Assembly (NCBI RefSeq): GCF_900112615.1
Contig: NZ_FOMK01000016.1
Coordinates: 37,384 to 101,383 of the forward strand
Source: Chitinophaga sp. CF118
GTDB taxonomy: Bacteria > Bacteroidota > Bacteroidia > Chitinophagales > Chitinophagaceae
Length of the DNA: 64,000 nt
Reading direction: 5' to 3'
A program made the position numbers and the translations under genes. The notes beneath the pieces were generated by a model. That model had not been told where the DNA came from and did not search any database. It saw only the letters and a program-made list of their open reading frames with translations. Shown piece by piece: positions 1 through 10,309 of the stretch (the stretch's first letter is position 1; each line of letters starts with the position of its first letter).

Positions 1-28
1 ACTGAATCCAAAGTGGCAGAAGAACCAC

Positions 29-1432
29 CTATTCAGTCCCCCCTCCTAATGCTCTGTAAAGATCTGTGATAGCATTTACCTTTTCCTGTTTGATGCTTAT
101 AGCTTCAAGGTCATTTTGTAATGCATTGTTCTGCGCAGTAATCACTTCAAGGTAAGTAGCCATTCCACTTTGATATAACATCATCGCATCCTTCGTCGCC
201 TTTGCCAGTGAGGCAGATTTTCTGTTTGCAAGTTCAATACGCTCACTGGCATATTGTGACCGGGCCATCGCGTCTGAAACCTCACCTACAGCAGTCAATA
301 CCGATTGCTTAAACTGTACTATTGATTTCTTCTGCTCAATTTCCGCTACCTCATAGGCCGTTTTCAAAGATCGTTTCTGGAAAATAGGCTGAGTAAGATT
401 GACTCCTATATTTTTCACCAATGAACCTGGCAGATCGAACCATGTATTTATTTTGAATGAATTAGCACCAATAGATGGTGTTAAACTGATTGCAGGATAC
501 ATGGCAGCTTTGGCCAAACCCGTTTTTGAATTGGCTGAAACTACGGCATATTCTGCAGCTTTTATATCAGGTCTGCGGCTCAATAATAGTGCAGGGACAC
601 CTGAAGAGAATACCTCTTCAGAAATCAGATTTGTAGTACGTTCAATCGAATCTGGATAACTTCCACTTAATAAGCTTAGCGCATTTTCCTGTACGGCGAT
701 ATTCTTCAAAGCCAATGGTACTAAAAGCTCCGTCGTTTTCTTCTGCGCTTCGGCCTGCTCTACAGCCAAAGAATTTATTTGACCTGAGTTGAATTGCAAA
801 CGTATCATAGACAGCGTACTATCACTGAGAGCGATATTCTTCTGCGCAATTTTTAATTGCTCATCCAGACTTATAAGATTATAGTATGCTTGTGCTACCT
901 GTACTATAATTCTTGTTTTCAAAGCCAAAAGGTTTTCTTTCTCTGCGAAATAATTAGCCCAGGCTGAGCGTTTCTGCATTTTTGCCTTTCCCCATATATC
1001 CGCTTCCCAGGATAATCTCAGGGTTGCACTATAGTCGTCCATATAGCTGGTTCCCAAAAACTGGGAACTCAGCGAGCCATTTAATGAATTTTTAGAAAGG
1101 TAATTCCTGCTGGCACCTACATTTAAATCAAGCGTTGGTAAGAGCCCCGATTTTGCCTGTTTATAGGCAAGCTCCAGCTGTTCCATATTCATCATAGCAA
1201 TGGACACCTCGCTATTCTTAGCCAAGGCCTTTTCAATAAGACTTACCAATTGTGCATCTTTGAAGAATGTGCGCCACGGTAATAATACGGTATCACCGGT
1301 GACGGTTGCCTGTTGCCGGAATTTCTCCGGCATATTGAGGTCCGTCCGGCTGTATTTTCTGCTCACAGTACATGATGAAAGCAGGGAAATAGTGACCAGG
1401 CCGACTGCTATATATCTATTATGAAATTTCAT
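29..1432 (-). CDS. RND efflux outer membrane lipoprotein (NodT/OprM family)
   Basis: 467-residue outer membrane factor that would form the trimeric exit duct of a tripartite RND pump. The N-terminus is a signal peptide with lipobox LLSSC, so the mature protein is probably lipid-anchored. The rest has the two-fold repeated OEP layout of long alpha-helical hairpins, with family-typical stretches such as LLSRRPDIKAAE near residue 285. Length fits the family. The ATG overlaps the pump gene's stop by one base (TAATG), so the two are translationally coupled, and this is the last gene of the pump operon. The substrate cannot be read from the sequence. Confidence 0.95.
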   Translation of the reverse strand: MKFHNRYIAVGLVTISLLSSCTVSRKYSRTDLNMPEKFRQQATVTGDTVLLPWRTFFKDAQLVSLIEKALAKNSEVSIAMMNMEQLELAYKQAKSGLLPTLDLNVGASRNYLSKNSLNGSLSSQFLGTSYMDDYSATLRLSWEADIWGKAKMQKRSAWANYFAEKENLLALKTRIIVQVAQAYYNLISLDEQLKIAQKNIALSDSTLSMIRLQFNSGQINSLAVEQAEAQKKTTELLVPLALKNIAVQENALSLLSGSYPDSIERTTNLISEEVFSSGVPALLLSRRPDIKAAEYAVVSANSKTGLAKAAMYPAISLTPSIGANSFKINTWFDLPGSLVKNIGVNLTQPIFQKRSLKTAYEVAEIEQKKSIVQFKQSVLTAVGEVSDAMARSQYASERIELANRKSASLAKATKDAMMLYQSGMATYLEVITAQNNALQNDLEAISIKQEKVNAITDLYRALGGGTE

Positions 1433-4400
1433 TAAGAAGGATTTGTAAGTTGGACAATCTTATTTTTTCCTGAAACGCTTTCCTGTAAATATTGGAACAA
1501 CATAAACAACAACGGTATTACAAACACACCCAGCACTACGCCTGTCAGCATTCCGAATGCTGCACCAATACTGATTGATCTGTTTCCAACAGCAGTACCA
1601 CCCGAAGCAATCATTAACGGTATCATACCTACGATAAAGGCAAGGGAGGTCATGATGATGGGACGAAGTCTTGCTTTTGCTCCATCAAGTGCTGCATCAA
1701 CAATAGATAATCCGGAGCGCCGTCTTTGCACAGCGAACTCCACAATCAAAATAGCGTTCTTTGCAAGCAGTCCGACAAGCATAATCAAACCTACCTGTAC
1801 ATATACATTGTTGTCCAGCCCTACCAGTTTTATTCCTGCAAATGCTCCCAGCAACCCTGTTGGAATGGATAAGATCACCGATAATGGTAACAGATAACTT
1901 TCGTATTGAGCAGCCAGAAGAAAATACACAAACAGTAATACCAGACTGAAGATGATGAGTGTTTGATTTCCTGCAGCCTTTTCTTCCAGACTTAATCCTG
2001 TCCATTCGTAGCTATAATCCGATGGCAGTTTGTTCAAAACTTTCTCAAGGTTTTCCATAATCTGTCCATTACTGTATCCCGGCAATGCGACCACGTTAAT
2101 GTTAACCGAGTTATATAGGTTATAACGGTTTACCGTTTCAGGTCCATATACTTTCTTTAATGTTATCAGCGATTTTGCAGGCACCATAAGTCCCTCGTTA
2201 TTACGGACAAATATCTCATTGAAGGCATCTTCATCTGTCCTGAATATCCCATCCGCCTTAACGTTTACTCTGTAAAATTTACCGAACCGGGAAAAGTTTG
2301 ATGACTGGTCTCCTGCAAAATAGGTCTGAATAGTATTCAACAACCCACTTACGCTTACACCCATCTGCCGGGCTTTGTCCTCATCCACTTCCAATTCCAG
2401 TTGCGGATAATCGGCACGAAACAAAGTATATGCATACTGTACACCAGGTTGCTGCATAATTTCACCTATCAATTTATCTGCCGTTGATTTTAAGATAGAT
2501 AAATCACGCCCCGACTTATCCTGTAATACTATTTCAGCTCCACCGCTTATTCCGAAGCCTTCTACAGGAGGCATCCTTAATGCCATTACCGATCCTTCCT
2601 TTATAGCTGCCAATTTGCCGCTGATAATACCCATCACCTGATCAATATCCTTAACTGCTCCCCTGTTTTTTTTGTCCTTAAGTTTAATAAAACCCATAGC
2701 ATATGCAGGACTCGCACTATTACTTAAAATATTAAATCCGGTGATGTTCGTGTTATTCTCAATGGCCTCTACATCAATTAATAATTTGTCAATTTTATCG
2801 ACCACTTTAGTCGTACGATCCAGCGCTGTACCAGGAGGCATACTTACGCTATACACAATGAAATTATCATCTTCCATAGGCACAAAACTCTTTGGTGTAA
2901 CCATCATAAACCAAATTGCCAAACCACTGACACCGGCTATCAACCCAATGGCTAACCATTTTTTCCTGGTAAGGAACTTTAATCCCTTTGTGTATTTTCC
3001 GGTTAAGTTATTAAAGCCTGAGTTAAAGGCCGTGAAGAATCGCTGACTGAAATTCATTTTCTTAATGTTTCCATCCGCATGATTGTTCTTCAGAAACAAA
3101 GCGCATAAGGCAGGAGTCAGCGTCAGTGCATTCAATGCTGATATAATAATAGCAATAGCTAAGGTATACGCGAACTGTTTATAGAAAATACCTGAAGAGC
3201 CGGTCATAAAACCGATTGGAATAAATACGGCAGACATTACCAGAGTAATGGACACAACGGCTCCTGTTATCTCACTCATGGCACTATATGTAGCCTCTTT
3301 ACCTGAAAGATGTGTGCCCTCCATTTTACTATGTACGGCCTCCACTACCACAATGGCATCATCCACAACAATACCAATGGCCAGCACCAATGCAAATAAG
3401 GTAAGCACATTTATAGTGAAGCCAAATATCAGCAGAAAGAAAAATGTACCGATTATTGCAACAGGTACGGCGATGGCTGGTATAATAGTGGAACGGAAGT
3501 CCTGAAGAAACAGGAACACAACAATAAATACCAATATAAACGCTTCTATCAATGTTGATTTCACCTGGCCCGTAGCTTCATCCAAACGCTCTTTGGTACT
3601 CATCAGGGAGTTATATTTCATCCCGGGAGGAAATGACCTGGATAGCTTTTGTATCTCTTTTCTTACACCAATTTCAATTTCATTTGCATTAGAACCTGAA
3701 GTTTGGATTATGGCCATCGTGACGGCATTCTTACCATTCGACTTGTTATTTCCGCTATAAGAAATAGAGCCAAACTCAACCCTGGAAACATCTTTCAAAC
3801 GAAGCAGATTACTGCCGTTGTTTTTTACAACTATGTTCTCATATTGTTCAGGAAGATTTTTCTTACCCTCGTAGCGTATCACGTATTCCAGTGCTGCGTC
3901 AGATTCTTCTCCCAGTTTACCAGGTGCCGACTCCAGGCTTTGGTCTGCAATAGCTGCTCTGATATCCTCAGGAATCAACCCGGCATTTGCCATTTTTCTT
4001 GGGTTAAGCCAGATACGCATAGAATAATCCTTTGCCCCGAATACCTGCGCCTGACTAACACCCGGAACACGTTTGATTTGCGGAATTAAATTAATATTGG
4101 CATAGTTCTGCAAAAACAACTCATCATATTTTTTGTTGTCGTCCGTATACAGGTTAAAGATCATGATCATGCTGTTCTGCTGTTTGGAAGTAGTAAGCCC
4201 CATTCTTATTACCTCCTCTGGCAACTTTGGAGTTGCCTGTTGCACTCTGTTCTGAACATTTACTGCAGCCTGATCAGCATTAACCCCCTGTTTGAATATT
4301 ATACTGATTGAAAAGCTCCCATCATTACTTGCAGTAGATTTTATGTACTGCATATCTTCTACCCCGTTAATCACTTCCTCCAATGGTGTTACTACAGAAC

Positions 4401-4575
4401 GGATCACTGCCTGGCTATTCCCTCCCGGATAAGAACCGCTTACCATTACAGTTGGAGGTGAAATATCCGGGAACCTGGTTACCGATAATCTCGACAAGCC
4501 AATGATACCCAATATTACCAACACGATGGAGATGACCGTAGCCATTACGGGCCTGCCTATTATTTTCTTTAACAT
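1432..4575 (-). CDS. RND multidrug efflux pump, inner membrane permease (HAE1/AcrB family)
   Basis: 1047-residue proton-driven inner membrane pump of full AcrB length. Visible family marks are the N-terminal helix followed by SRFPDISPP-type periplasmic sequence, the TM4 pair of aspartates in GIVVDDAIVVVE, the TM10 lysine in LVGLLAKNAILIVEF, and twelve hydrophobic segments around two large periplasmic loops. It lies between the membrane fusion gene (20 bp gap) and the outer membrane factor (1-base overlap), forming a complete tripartite system. By family it exports hydrophobic or amphiphilic drugs from periplasm or membrane; the specific substrate is unknown. Confidence 0.96.
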   Translation of the reverse strand: MLKKIIGRPVMATVISIVLVILGIIGLSRLSVTRFPDISPPTVMVSGSYPGGNSQAVIRSVVTPLEEVINGVEDMQYIKSTASNDGSFSISIIFKQGVNADQAAVNVQNRVQQATPKLPEEVIRMGLTTSKQQNSMIMIFNLYTDDNKKYDELFLQNYANINLIPQIKRVPGVSQAQVFGAKDYSMRIWLNPRKMANAGLIPEDIRAAIADQSLESAPGKLGEESDAALEYVIRYEGKKNLPEQYENIVVKNNGSNLLRLKDVSRVEFGSISYSGNNKSNGKNAVTMAIIQTSGSNANEIEIGVRKEIQKLSRSFPPGMKYNSLMSTKERLDEATGQVKSTLIEAFILVFIVVFLFLQDFRSTIIPAIAVPVAIIGTFFFLLIFGFTINVLTLFALVLAIGIVVDDAIVVVEAVHSKMEGTHLSGKEATYSAMSEITGAVVSITLVMSAVFIPIGFMTGSSGIFYKQFAYTLAIAIIISALNALTLTPALCALFLKNNHADGNIKKMNFSQRFFTAFNSGFNNLTGKYTKGLKFLTRKKWLAIGLIAGVSGLAIWFMMVTPKSFVPMEDDNFIVYSVSMPPGTALDRTTKVVDKIDKLLIDVEAIENNTNITGFNILSNSASPAYAMGFIKLKDKKNRGAVKDIDQVMGIISGKLAAIKEGSVMALRMPPVEGFGISGGAEIVLQDKSGRDLSILKSTADKLIGEIMQQPGVQYAYTLFRADYPQLELEVDEDKARQMGVSVSGLLNTIQTYFAGDQSSNFSRFGKFYRVNVKADGIFRTDEDAFNEIFVRNNEGLMVPAKSLITLKKVYGPETVNRYNLYNSVNINVVALPGYSNGQIMENLEKVLNKLPSDYSYEWTGLSLEEKAAGNQTLIIFSLVLLFVYFLLAAQYESYLLPLSVILSIPTGLLGAFAGIKLVGLDNNVYVQVGLIMLVGLLAKNAILIVEFAVQRRRSGLSIVDAALDGAKARLRPIIMTSLAFIVGMIPLMIASGGTAVGNRSISIGAAFGMLTGVVLGVFVIPLLFMLFQYLQESVSGKNKIVQLTNPS

Positions 4576-4595
4576 CTTATGCTTTTTGTTGTTGA

Positions 4596-5726
4596 TTATT
4601 TGCCCAAAGAGTCTATGGCAATCATTTTAGGTACTACAGGCATACCATCAACCAGGGATTCAATGCTGGTCAATGCAACCTTTTCGCCAGACTGTACACC
4701 GCTCGATACCAGGTATTTTTCGCCGGATCTGTCTGCAATTTCGAGTGCCCTCATTGATACTTTGTTACTGTCAGCCAGTACGAATACGAAATATTTATTT
4801 TGAATATCCCTTACGCTGGCCATAGGAATTGTGACAACAGCCGGGTGAGTTTTGTTCAATATGACTCTCCCAGATCCACCGGAACGAAGCAGTTTATCAG
4901 GATTGGAGAAAACGGCTTTGAGAGCTATGCTGCCTGTTGCGCGGTCTATATTCCCACTGGCAATTTCCAATTTTCCTTTATGTTCATATACGCTTCCATC
5001 TGCCATAATCAGGTTCACTGTATTGCCGTTCATTGCCTGTTTATCTTTCATAAAAGACAAATATTCAGCCTCACTCATGGAGAAGTATACAAAGACGGTA
5101 TTGATATCAGAGAGTGTTGTCAGCGGTATTGCATCTGATGGAGTAACCAGGTTGCCTATACGGTTGGGGATCCGTCCTATATACCCGCTAACAGGGGATT
5201 TAATCACTGAAAAATCAGCGTTTATGGTAGCAGTGCCCAGAGATGCTTTTGCCTGAGCCACCTGAGCAGTAGTAGCCTCATAATTCCCTTTAGCGGTTTC
5301 GAGTTGTAGTTTTGATACTACATTGCCTTCTACCAGGGGTTTTATTTTTTCTACTTCCAGTTTCGCATTTGCCTGGTTTGCCAGGGCAGTCCTTAGGGCA
5401 GCCTGACTATTATTAACCTGCTCATTAAATACGTCTCCTTTTATTTTAAACAATGCCTGGCCCTTCGTTACATAGTCGCCCTCTTTTACGAATATAGCCT
5501 CCAGGTAGCCGGATACCTGTGCTTTGATGTCTACGTTGGCGCTACCTTCTATCATGCCAGGATATTTCTTCTCAACGGCTACAGTAGTAGCAGCGGTTTG
5601 AAAAAAATCTACCTCTGGTGCAGGATATTGACCCGTACCTGGATATCCGCCTGCATTGCTGCATGAAACAAGCGCAGAGGCTACCATAACAATAAGTATT
5701 TCGGTCCTTAAAATTTGCCTTATCAT
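4596..5726 (-). CDS. RND efflux periplasmic adaptor lipoprotein (MFP/HlyD family)
   Basis: 376-residue membrane fusion protein linking the RND permease to the outer membrane factor. The signal peptide ends in lipobox ALVSC. The body shows a lipoyl half-motif (QVSGYLEAIFVKEGDYV), a coiled-coil hairpin around residues 95-150, the second lipoyl half (FSVIKSPVSGYIGRI) and beta-barrel/membrane-proximal domains. It is the first gene of the pump operon. A 147 bp gap separates it from the LytTR regulator upstream on the same strand, so it could have its own promoter or be read through from the regulator genes. Confidence 0.94.
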   Translation of the reverse strand: MIRQILRTEILIVMVASALVSCSNAGGYPGTGQYPAPEVDFFQTAATTVAVEKKYPGMIEGSANVDIKAQVSGYLEAIFVKEGDYVTKGQALFKIKGDVFNEQVNNSQAALRTALANQANAKLEVEKIKPLVEGNVVSKLQLETAKGNYEATTAQVAQAKASLGTATINADFSVIKSPVSGYIGRIPNRIGNLVTPSDAIPLTTLSDINTVFVYFSMSEAEYLSFMKDKQAMNGNTVNLIMADGSVYEHKGKLEIASGNIDRATGSIALKAVFSNPDKLLRSGGSGRVILNKTHPAVVTIPMASVRDIQNKYFVFVLADSNKVSMRALEIADRSGEKYLVSSGVQSGEKVALTSIESLVDGMPVVPKMIAIDSLGK

Positions 5727-5873
5727 TTTCCTATGATTGATTTAAAGGCAAATTAACAACGTAAAGCGGGCGCATTTTTTAATAGAATGCCGAAACGTAT
5801 TTATTGGATCCTGAATCGATATTTTGCTAAACCGAAACAAGGTGGATTTTGCGGTAATTCGGGCTGGGGAAGA

Positions 5874-6629
5874 TCAGAAATCCATCCATTTTTTTAAGAG
5901 GCTGGCTTTATCCCGGCTCACTATAATTTCAACGTTCTTATTATTTTTAAGAATTACTTTCAATTTACCGTTGAAGTAATTGTGTATTTGCTGAACTGCA
6001 TCTATGTGGATAATGAATTGTCTGTTGGCACGAAAGAAACGTGTTGGATCAAGTTGCAGCTCCAGTTCTTCCATAGACTGTTGTAAAATTTCTTCGTTAC
6101 CGTTGAGTAGTTTCGCTCTTGTTATTTTAAGTTCAGAATAATAATATTCCACATCATCCACAAGTAGTGTTTTGTAACCATCCCGAAAGGGCAGTAAAAA
6201 GCGGCTCCGGTAATCCTTTGGATTGATAAAGTTTAATACGTTTTCTATCGATTTTTGCGTATCATTTTGCAAACGACTCTCAAGCACGGTAAATGCACGT
6301 TCCAGTTCTTCCGTCTCAACAGGTTTTAGCAGATAGTCTATACTGTTATATTTAAAGGCTCTTATAGCATATTCGTCATAAGCTGTTGTAAATATAATCG
6401 GGCATTTTAATTCAACCTTCTCAAATATATCAAAGCTCAAACCATCTGCCAGCCTAACATCCATCATAACAAGATCTGGAGACTCGTTGTGTGAGATCCA
6501 GGTTACGGCTTCGGTCACGCTTTCAAGCACAGCAATTATGTTTATGCCTGGGCGAATCATTTTAATCAGCCGTTTAAGCCTGTCTGCATTAGGCTTTTCA
6601 TCCTCTAAAATCAGTATGTTTTGTATCAT
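5874..6629 (-). CDS. LytTR-family DNA-binding response regulator
   Basis: 251 residues. The N-terminal receiver domain (about 1-120) has the acidic pocket ED at 9-10, phosphoacceptor Asp57 in VMMDVRL, a Thr in IIFTTAYD and a conserved Lys in YLLKPV. The C-terminal half (about 140-250) is a LytTR DNA-binding domain with the usual RFFRANRQFIIHID block. It overlaps the sensor kinase gene by 32 bp, so both come from one transcript. Position directly ahead of the RND operon suggests, but does not prove, that it controls the pump. Confidence 0.93.
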   Translation of the reverse strand: MIQNILILEDEKPNADRLKRLIKMIRPGINIIAVLESVTEAVTWISHNESPDLVMMDVRLADGLSFDIFEKVELKCPIIFTTAYDEYAIRAFKYNSIDYLLKPVETEELERAFTVLESRLQNDTQKSIENVLNFINPKDYRSRFLLPFRDGYKTLLVDDVEYYYSELKITRAKLLNGNEEILQQSMEELELQLDPTRFFRANRQFIIHIDAVQQIHNYFNGKLKVILKNNKNVEIIVSRDKASLLKKWMDF

Positions 6630-7725
6630 ATTTTAGCAAGGGAATAGAAACTGTGAATGAAAGTCCGTTATTTGTTATTTCCGGGACACTATCACCCAAT
6701 AGTCTGTATCGGTTTATTATATTATTCAGTCCGGTTTTTGATGACGGAGCTTGTTTTTCCAGTGGTATCAGCGTATTTGAAATAACCAGTTGTTCATTCT
6801 CATTGCTGGATATTGAAATAATAAGAGGGTTACCTCTTAGTGTTTTATTATGTTTCAAGGCATTTTCAATCAGCAACTGTAAGGTGAGTGGTGGCAGATG
6901 ATAGTTGTAATAGGTTTTATCAATCTCTATATTAAAAATCACCCCTTCTCCAGCCCGGTTCTTTAATAGAAAAACATAAGCATTCAAAAACCTCAGCTCT
7001 TCCTCCAATGTTATTACATCCTTTTTTGAATTAACTAACAGGTAGCGGTATACCTTGGAAAAGTTTTCTGCATATTCATGTCCCAGTTGCTGATCTTCAA
7101 GGATAAGTTCTGAAAGTACACTGAGATTATTAAAAACAAAATGCGGGTCAATCTGAAGTTTTAAAGCCTGTAATTCTGCTTCCATCGCTACCTGTTTCTG
7201 TTCTGCCGCAGCCAGTTTATGTTCCGCAGCTTCGATAGCAGTATTCTTCCAGTTTACGATCAGGTAATTGCCTGTATTGATCGCGCTAATGATAAAAGCT
7301 ATCATCAAACTAACAATAATCCATTGCATAAAACCTCTTATTTCTTCAATTGAAAGACTTCCATGCCTGTAGTTATGGTCTACTAAATAGAAATACAATG
7401 TGGTAAGAAAGATTATAAAAAGTACTGTAGCTACATTAATCACGGTTTCTGTAACTAATCTTTTAACAGGGTTTTCCGTCCAGGGAAGTACTTTATTTAG
7501 TTTGGTCTGAATAAAAATGCTTGATTCAGAAATCAAAAGGCAAGAGAGGAAAGAAATAACCCATTCACCAATAATTGAACTGGTACTACGCTCAAAGTAG
7601 TTTATCCAGTAATCTGAATAGGGATCTATTATATAAGCAACCAGATACAACAATAGAAAAGCAAAAAACACAAACAGAATCCGTTTGCCTTTATTACTTA
7701 AGAATGTATCTTTTATAATATCCAT
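6598..7725 (-). CDS. LytS/YehU-type membrane sensor histidine kinase
   Basis: 375-residue kinase with four hydrophobic helices in the first ~160 residues, a short coiled coil (AAEHKLAAAEQKQVAMEAEL), then a His_kinase domain whose phosphoacceptor histidine is in QIDPHFVFNNLSVLSEL, and a HATPase region with the N-box LIENALKHNK. The lack of a large periplasmic domain suggests membrane-associated sensing. Cognate partner is the overlapping LytTR regulator. Signal unknown. Confidence 0.93.
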   Translation of the reverse strand: MDIIKDTFLSNKGKRILFVFFAFLLLYLVAYIIDPYSDYWINYFERSTSSIIGEWVISFLSCLLISESSIFIQTKLNKVLPWTENPVKRLVTETVINVATVLFIIFLTTLYFYLVDHNYRHGSLSIEEIRGFMQWIIVSLMIAFIISAINTGNYLIVNWKNTAIEAAEHKLAAAEQKQVAMEAELQALKLQIDPHFVFNNLSVLSELILEDQQLGHEYAENFSKVYRYLLVNSKKDVITLEEELRFLNAYVFLLKNRAGEGVIFNIEIDKTYYNYHLPPLTLQLLIENALKHNKTLRGNPLIISISSNENEQLVISNTLIPLEKQAPSSKTGLNNIINRYRLLGDSVPEITNNGLSFTVSIPLLKYDTKHTDFRG

Positions 7726-8196
7726 TTTGTAAAAATAGCCAATTATTGTTTAGACAGAGATCATACTGTATAGGTGTTCACAGCTGTTCTGTTTTTAACC
7801 GAAGGTGGGATTTTTATTAGTCTCAAAGTCCGGTTTTGTGTCTTAACCGTATAGATTCACTGCTGATTCCTCAAATTGGTTAACTGAAACAGCAAGAGGG
7901 TCGTTTTAATTGACATTTCCTCATTCTGTATTATTGTGTCCACAGATAATGGAAAATATGCCCGGATATCTCTTCAATATCCTCCAGAATCCTTTCCTGT
8001 CATTAGTTTATGTATGGTTGGTATTATTATTGTCCGGTTAAAGAGCAAAAACAAACAACATATAATCAAAATTCAAATTCAATTTACCATGTGATAATCT
8101 CGTACCTTGTAGTTCTCCACCAGTACCCGTATTAGTATACCTTATCTGTGCAGGCTAGTTCTTTATTTCGGGGCTATAAAATAAAGTAATTCGTTA
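7726..8196. other. 471 bp divergent intergenic region
   Basis: Separates the minus-strand LytS-type kinase from the plus-strand receiver gene, so it should carry both promoters. It is AT-rich. I found no clean TTTG/TAnnTTTG pair on either strand, no convincing hairpin terminator and no credible small ORF. Confidence 0.5.
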
Positions 8197-8646
8197 ATGA
8201 CAAATAAAATTACATACAATATTCTTTTAGCTGATGATGATCTGGAAGACCAGGAGATCTTACAGGAAGCTATTCAGGAAAGCAAGCCATTTGCTTCCCT
8301 ACGCTGTGTATGCAATGGTCTGCAGATGGTTGATTATCTGGAACAAACAGCTGACAGTATGTTACCTCATCTGCTAATCCTGGACTACAAAATGCCATTT
8401 CTGAATGGAGTGGAAGTTTTACAAATACTTTTGGAGAACCCCCGTTATACACATATACCCAAAGTAGTATGGAGTACCTCAAGTCAGCCGGAGCATATTA
8501 AATTATGTATGAAAGCCGGAGCTATACGCTATTTCACCAAACCAAATTCAGGACAGGAATTAAACAAACTGGTTTCTGAAATATTCGAAATATGCGATAA
8601 GCAGGAATATACCAGTCACAAAGTTAACGGGGAAGATATATTATGA
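8197..8646 (+). CDS. Stand-alone receiver-domain response regulator (CheY/Rcp1-like)
   Basis: 149 residues consisting of a receiver domain only: acidic cluster ADDD at 12-15, predicted phosphoacceptor Asp63 in LILDYKMP, a Ser/Thr switch region (VVWSTSS) and Lys in YFTKPNS. There is no output domain, so it likely relays phosphate or acts by protein contact. Its 3' end overlaps by 23 bp the 3' end of the convergent PAS kinase gene. This layout of a small receiver next to a PAS kinase suggests they form a pair. Confidence 0.92.
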   Translation: MTNKITYNILLADDDLEDQEILQEAIQESKPFASLRCVCNGLQMVDYLEQTADSMLPHLLILDYKMPFLNGVEVLQILLENPRYTHIPKVVWSTSSQPEHIKLCMKAGAIRYFTKPNSGQELNKLVSEIFEICDKQEYTSHKVNGEDIL

Positions 8647-10309
8647 AAACTGCCCCCTGTCCCGGCATACCCTGTGCTTTTATCAGCCCTTTGTGATTCT
8701 CAGCGATCTTCCGGCATAAAGCAAGACCAATACCGGTACCCGGATAAAATTCCTTCCCGTGGAGCCGTTCAAAAATCTCAAATATTTTCTCACCGTATTC
8801 CGGCTCAAAACCTATTCCGTTATCCTGTATAGTAATAATATGATAACGCTTCAGATTATCTATGCCGTTGTTTTCAGAGGAAAGCACATTATCAGTATTG
8901 TTATAGCTTATCTGGATATAAGGAACATGTTCCGGATGATGGTACTTAAGAGCGTTACCAATGAGATTATTCATCAATTGCCGCATCTGAAAAGGTATTC
9001 CTGATATAACAGGGAGCAGGCATGTTTCAATAACCGCATTTGTCTGTTTAATTGTTTCCTCATGAAGTACCAGTGCTTCTTCAAGAATAATATTCAGGTT
9101 CACCTGCTCAAAACATGAAGCCTTTCCTGACACCCATGTATATGCCAACAGATCTTCAATAAAAGTTTGCATCCGGATTGCCGCATTGGCAGAGCGTTCC
9201 AGGTAGTTCTTCTCTTTTACAGGCAGCAATCTTCCAGCACCTCCACTGATGGCTGAAGTGTAATAAGATATCTTTCTCAGCGGTTCTTTCATATCATGCG
9301 CAACGGCATAGGCAAATTGTTGCAGTTCTGCATTCCTGGTTTCCAGTTCACGGGTATATTGTTTAAGCTTATCTTCAAATGTTTTTCTTTCGGTAAGATC
9401 GCGTGTTACTTTGGTGAAGCCTATAACTTCTCCTTGTTCATCGTGCAGGGCTGTCAATACAATACTTCCCCAAAATGTGGTACCATTCTTCCTCACACGC
9501 CATCCTTCATAATCGGACCTTCCCATTTTTCTGGCACTTTGTATTAATCTTTCAGGCACTTTCTTTTGTTGATCCTCCTGCAGATAGAATATCCTGAAAT
9601 GCTTTCCTAAAATTTCTGCTTCCTTATACCCTTTTATTTTTTCCGCTCCCTTATTCCAGTTCTGAATAAACCCATCCTGATCTATCATTATTATGGCATA
9701 ATCCTCCACCTCATCAACCATCTTATGATAACGTTCTTCACTATTCTTAAGCTGATAGCTTTTCTGTGCCATTTCTGCAGCACTCTCCCCTGCTTTATTT
9801 TCAAGATTGGTTGTCAGGACCTCTAACCGCTGGTGGTTTTCATACAATGCCTGCTCTGACTCCAGCAAATCAGTGAGATCAATCAGCATATTAATAGCTC
9901 CTGCTACTTTTCCCTGCTCATCATAAAAAAGGCTTGGATATGGTTTAACATAACGTCTGGTTCCATTTGGCCGTTCAATTATTATCCGCGATGCGCCCTC
10001 TGTTTTGCCTCCTTTCAATATTATCGCCATCGGGCAATTATCCAATGGAAGCAGTGAACCATCTGTATTGTAAATTTTCCAGGATCCACACCAGAGCTCC
10101 TTTCCTATCTCCGGCTCACGCCCCCAAAGCATTACAGCTTCCTGATTGTAAGAAGAAACATAACCATTAGCATCAGTAGTATATATAGCAACGGGCAAAT
10201 TTTCCATTAACTCATGATACATTGATCCATTTTTTTGATGTGATCTTATATTATTTATTTCATCAAAAAAAAGCCCATAAACATCATGTTCAGAAGGTAA
10301 ATTATTCAT
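8624..10309 (-). CDS. PAS-domain hybrid-free sensor histidine kinase
   Basis: 561 residues, apparently cytoplasmic with no clear transmembrane helices. There are two PAS/PAC sensor domains (about 25-150 and 190-310; the second has the classic YHKMVDEVEDYAIIMID start and WNKGAEKIKGY), then a HisKA dimerisation helix with the phosphoacceptor in FAYAVAHDMKEPLRK (His near 337), and an HATPase_c domain with LIGNALKYHH, DNGIGFEPEYGEKIF and GTGIGLALCRKI. It resembles kinases of phytochrome type without the chromophore domain. No receiver is fused, which fits use of the convergent single-domain regulator. Confidence 0.93.
   Translation of the reverse strand: MNNLPSEHDVYGLFFDEINNIRSHQKNGSMYHELMENLPVAIYTTDANGYVSSYNQEAVMLWGREPEIGKELWCGSWKIYNTDGSLLPLDNCPMAIILKGGKTEGASRIIIERPNGTRRYVKPYPSLFYDEQGKVAGAINMLIDLTDLLESEQALYENHQRLEVLTTNLENKAGESAAEMAQKSYQLKNSEERYHKMVDEVEDYAIIMIDQDGFIQNWNKGAEKIKGYKEAEILGKHFRIFYLQEDQQKKVPERLIQSARKMGRSDYEGWRVRKNGTTFWGSIVLTALHDEQGEVIGFTKVTRDLTERKTFEDKLKQYTRELETRNAELQQFAYAVAHDMKEPLRKISYYTSAISGGAGRLLPVKEKNYLERSANAAIRMQTFIEDLLAYTWVSGKASCFEQVNLNIILEEALVLHEETIKQTNAVIETCLLPVISGIPFQMRQLMNNLIGNALKYHHPEHVPYIQISYNNTDNVLSSENNGIDNLKRYHIITIQDNGIGFEPEYGEKIFEIFERLHGKEFYPGTGIGLALCRKIAENHKGLIKAQGMPGQGAVFIIYLPR

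Noticed and set aside
4800..5256. Plus-strand frames of 112 and 134 residues opposite the membrane fusion gene
   Set aside because: They lie wholly antisense to a well-supported adaptor gene and show no domain-like sequence; they are frame shadows.
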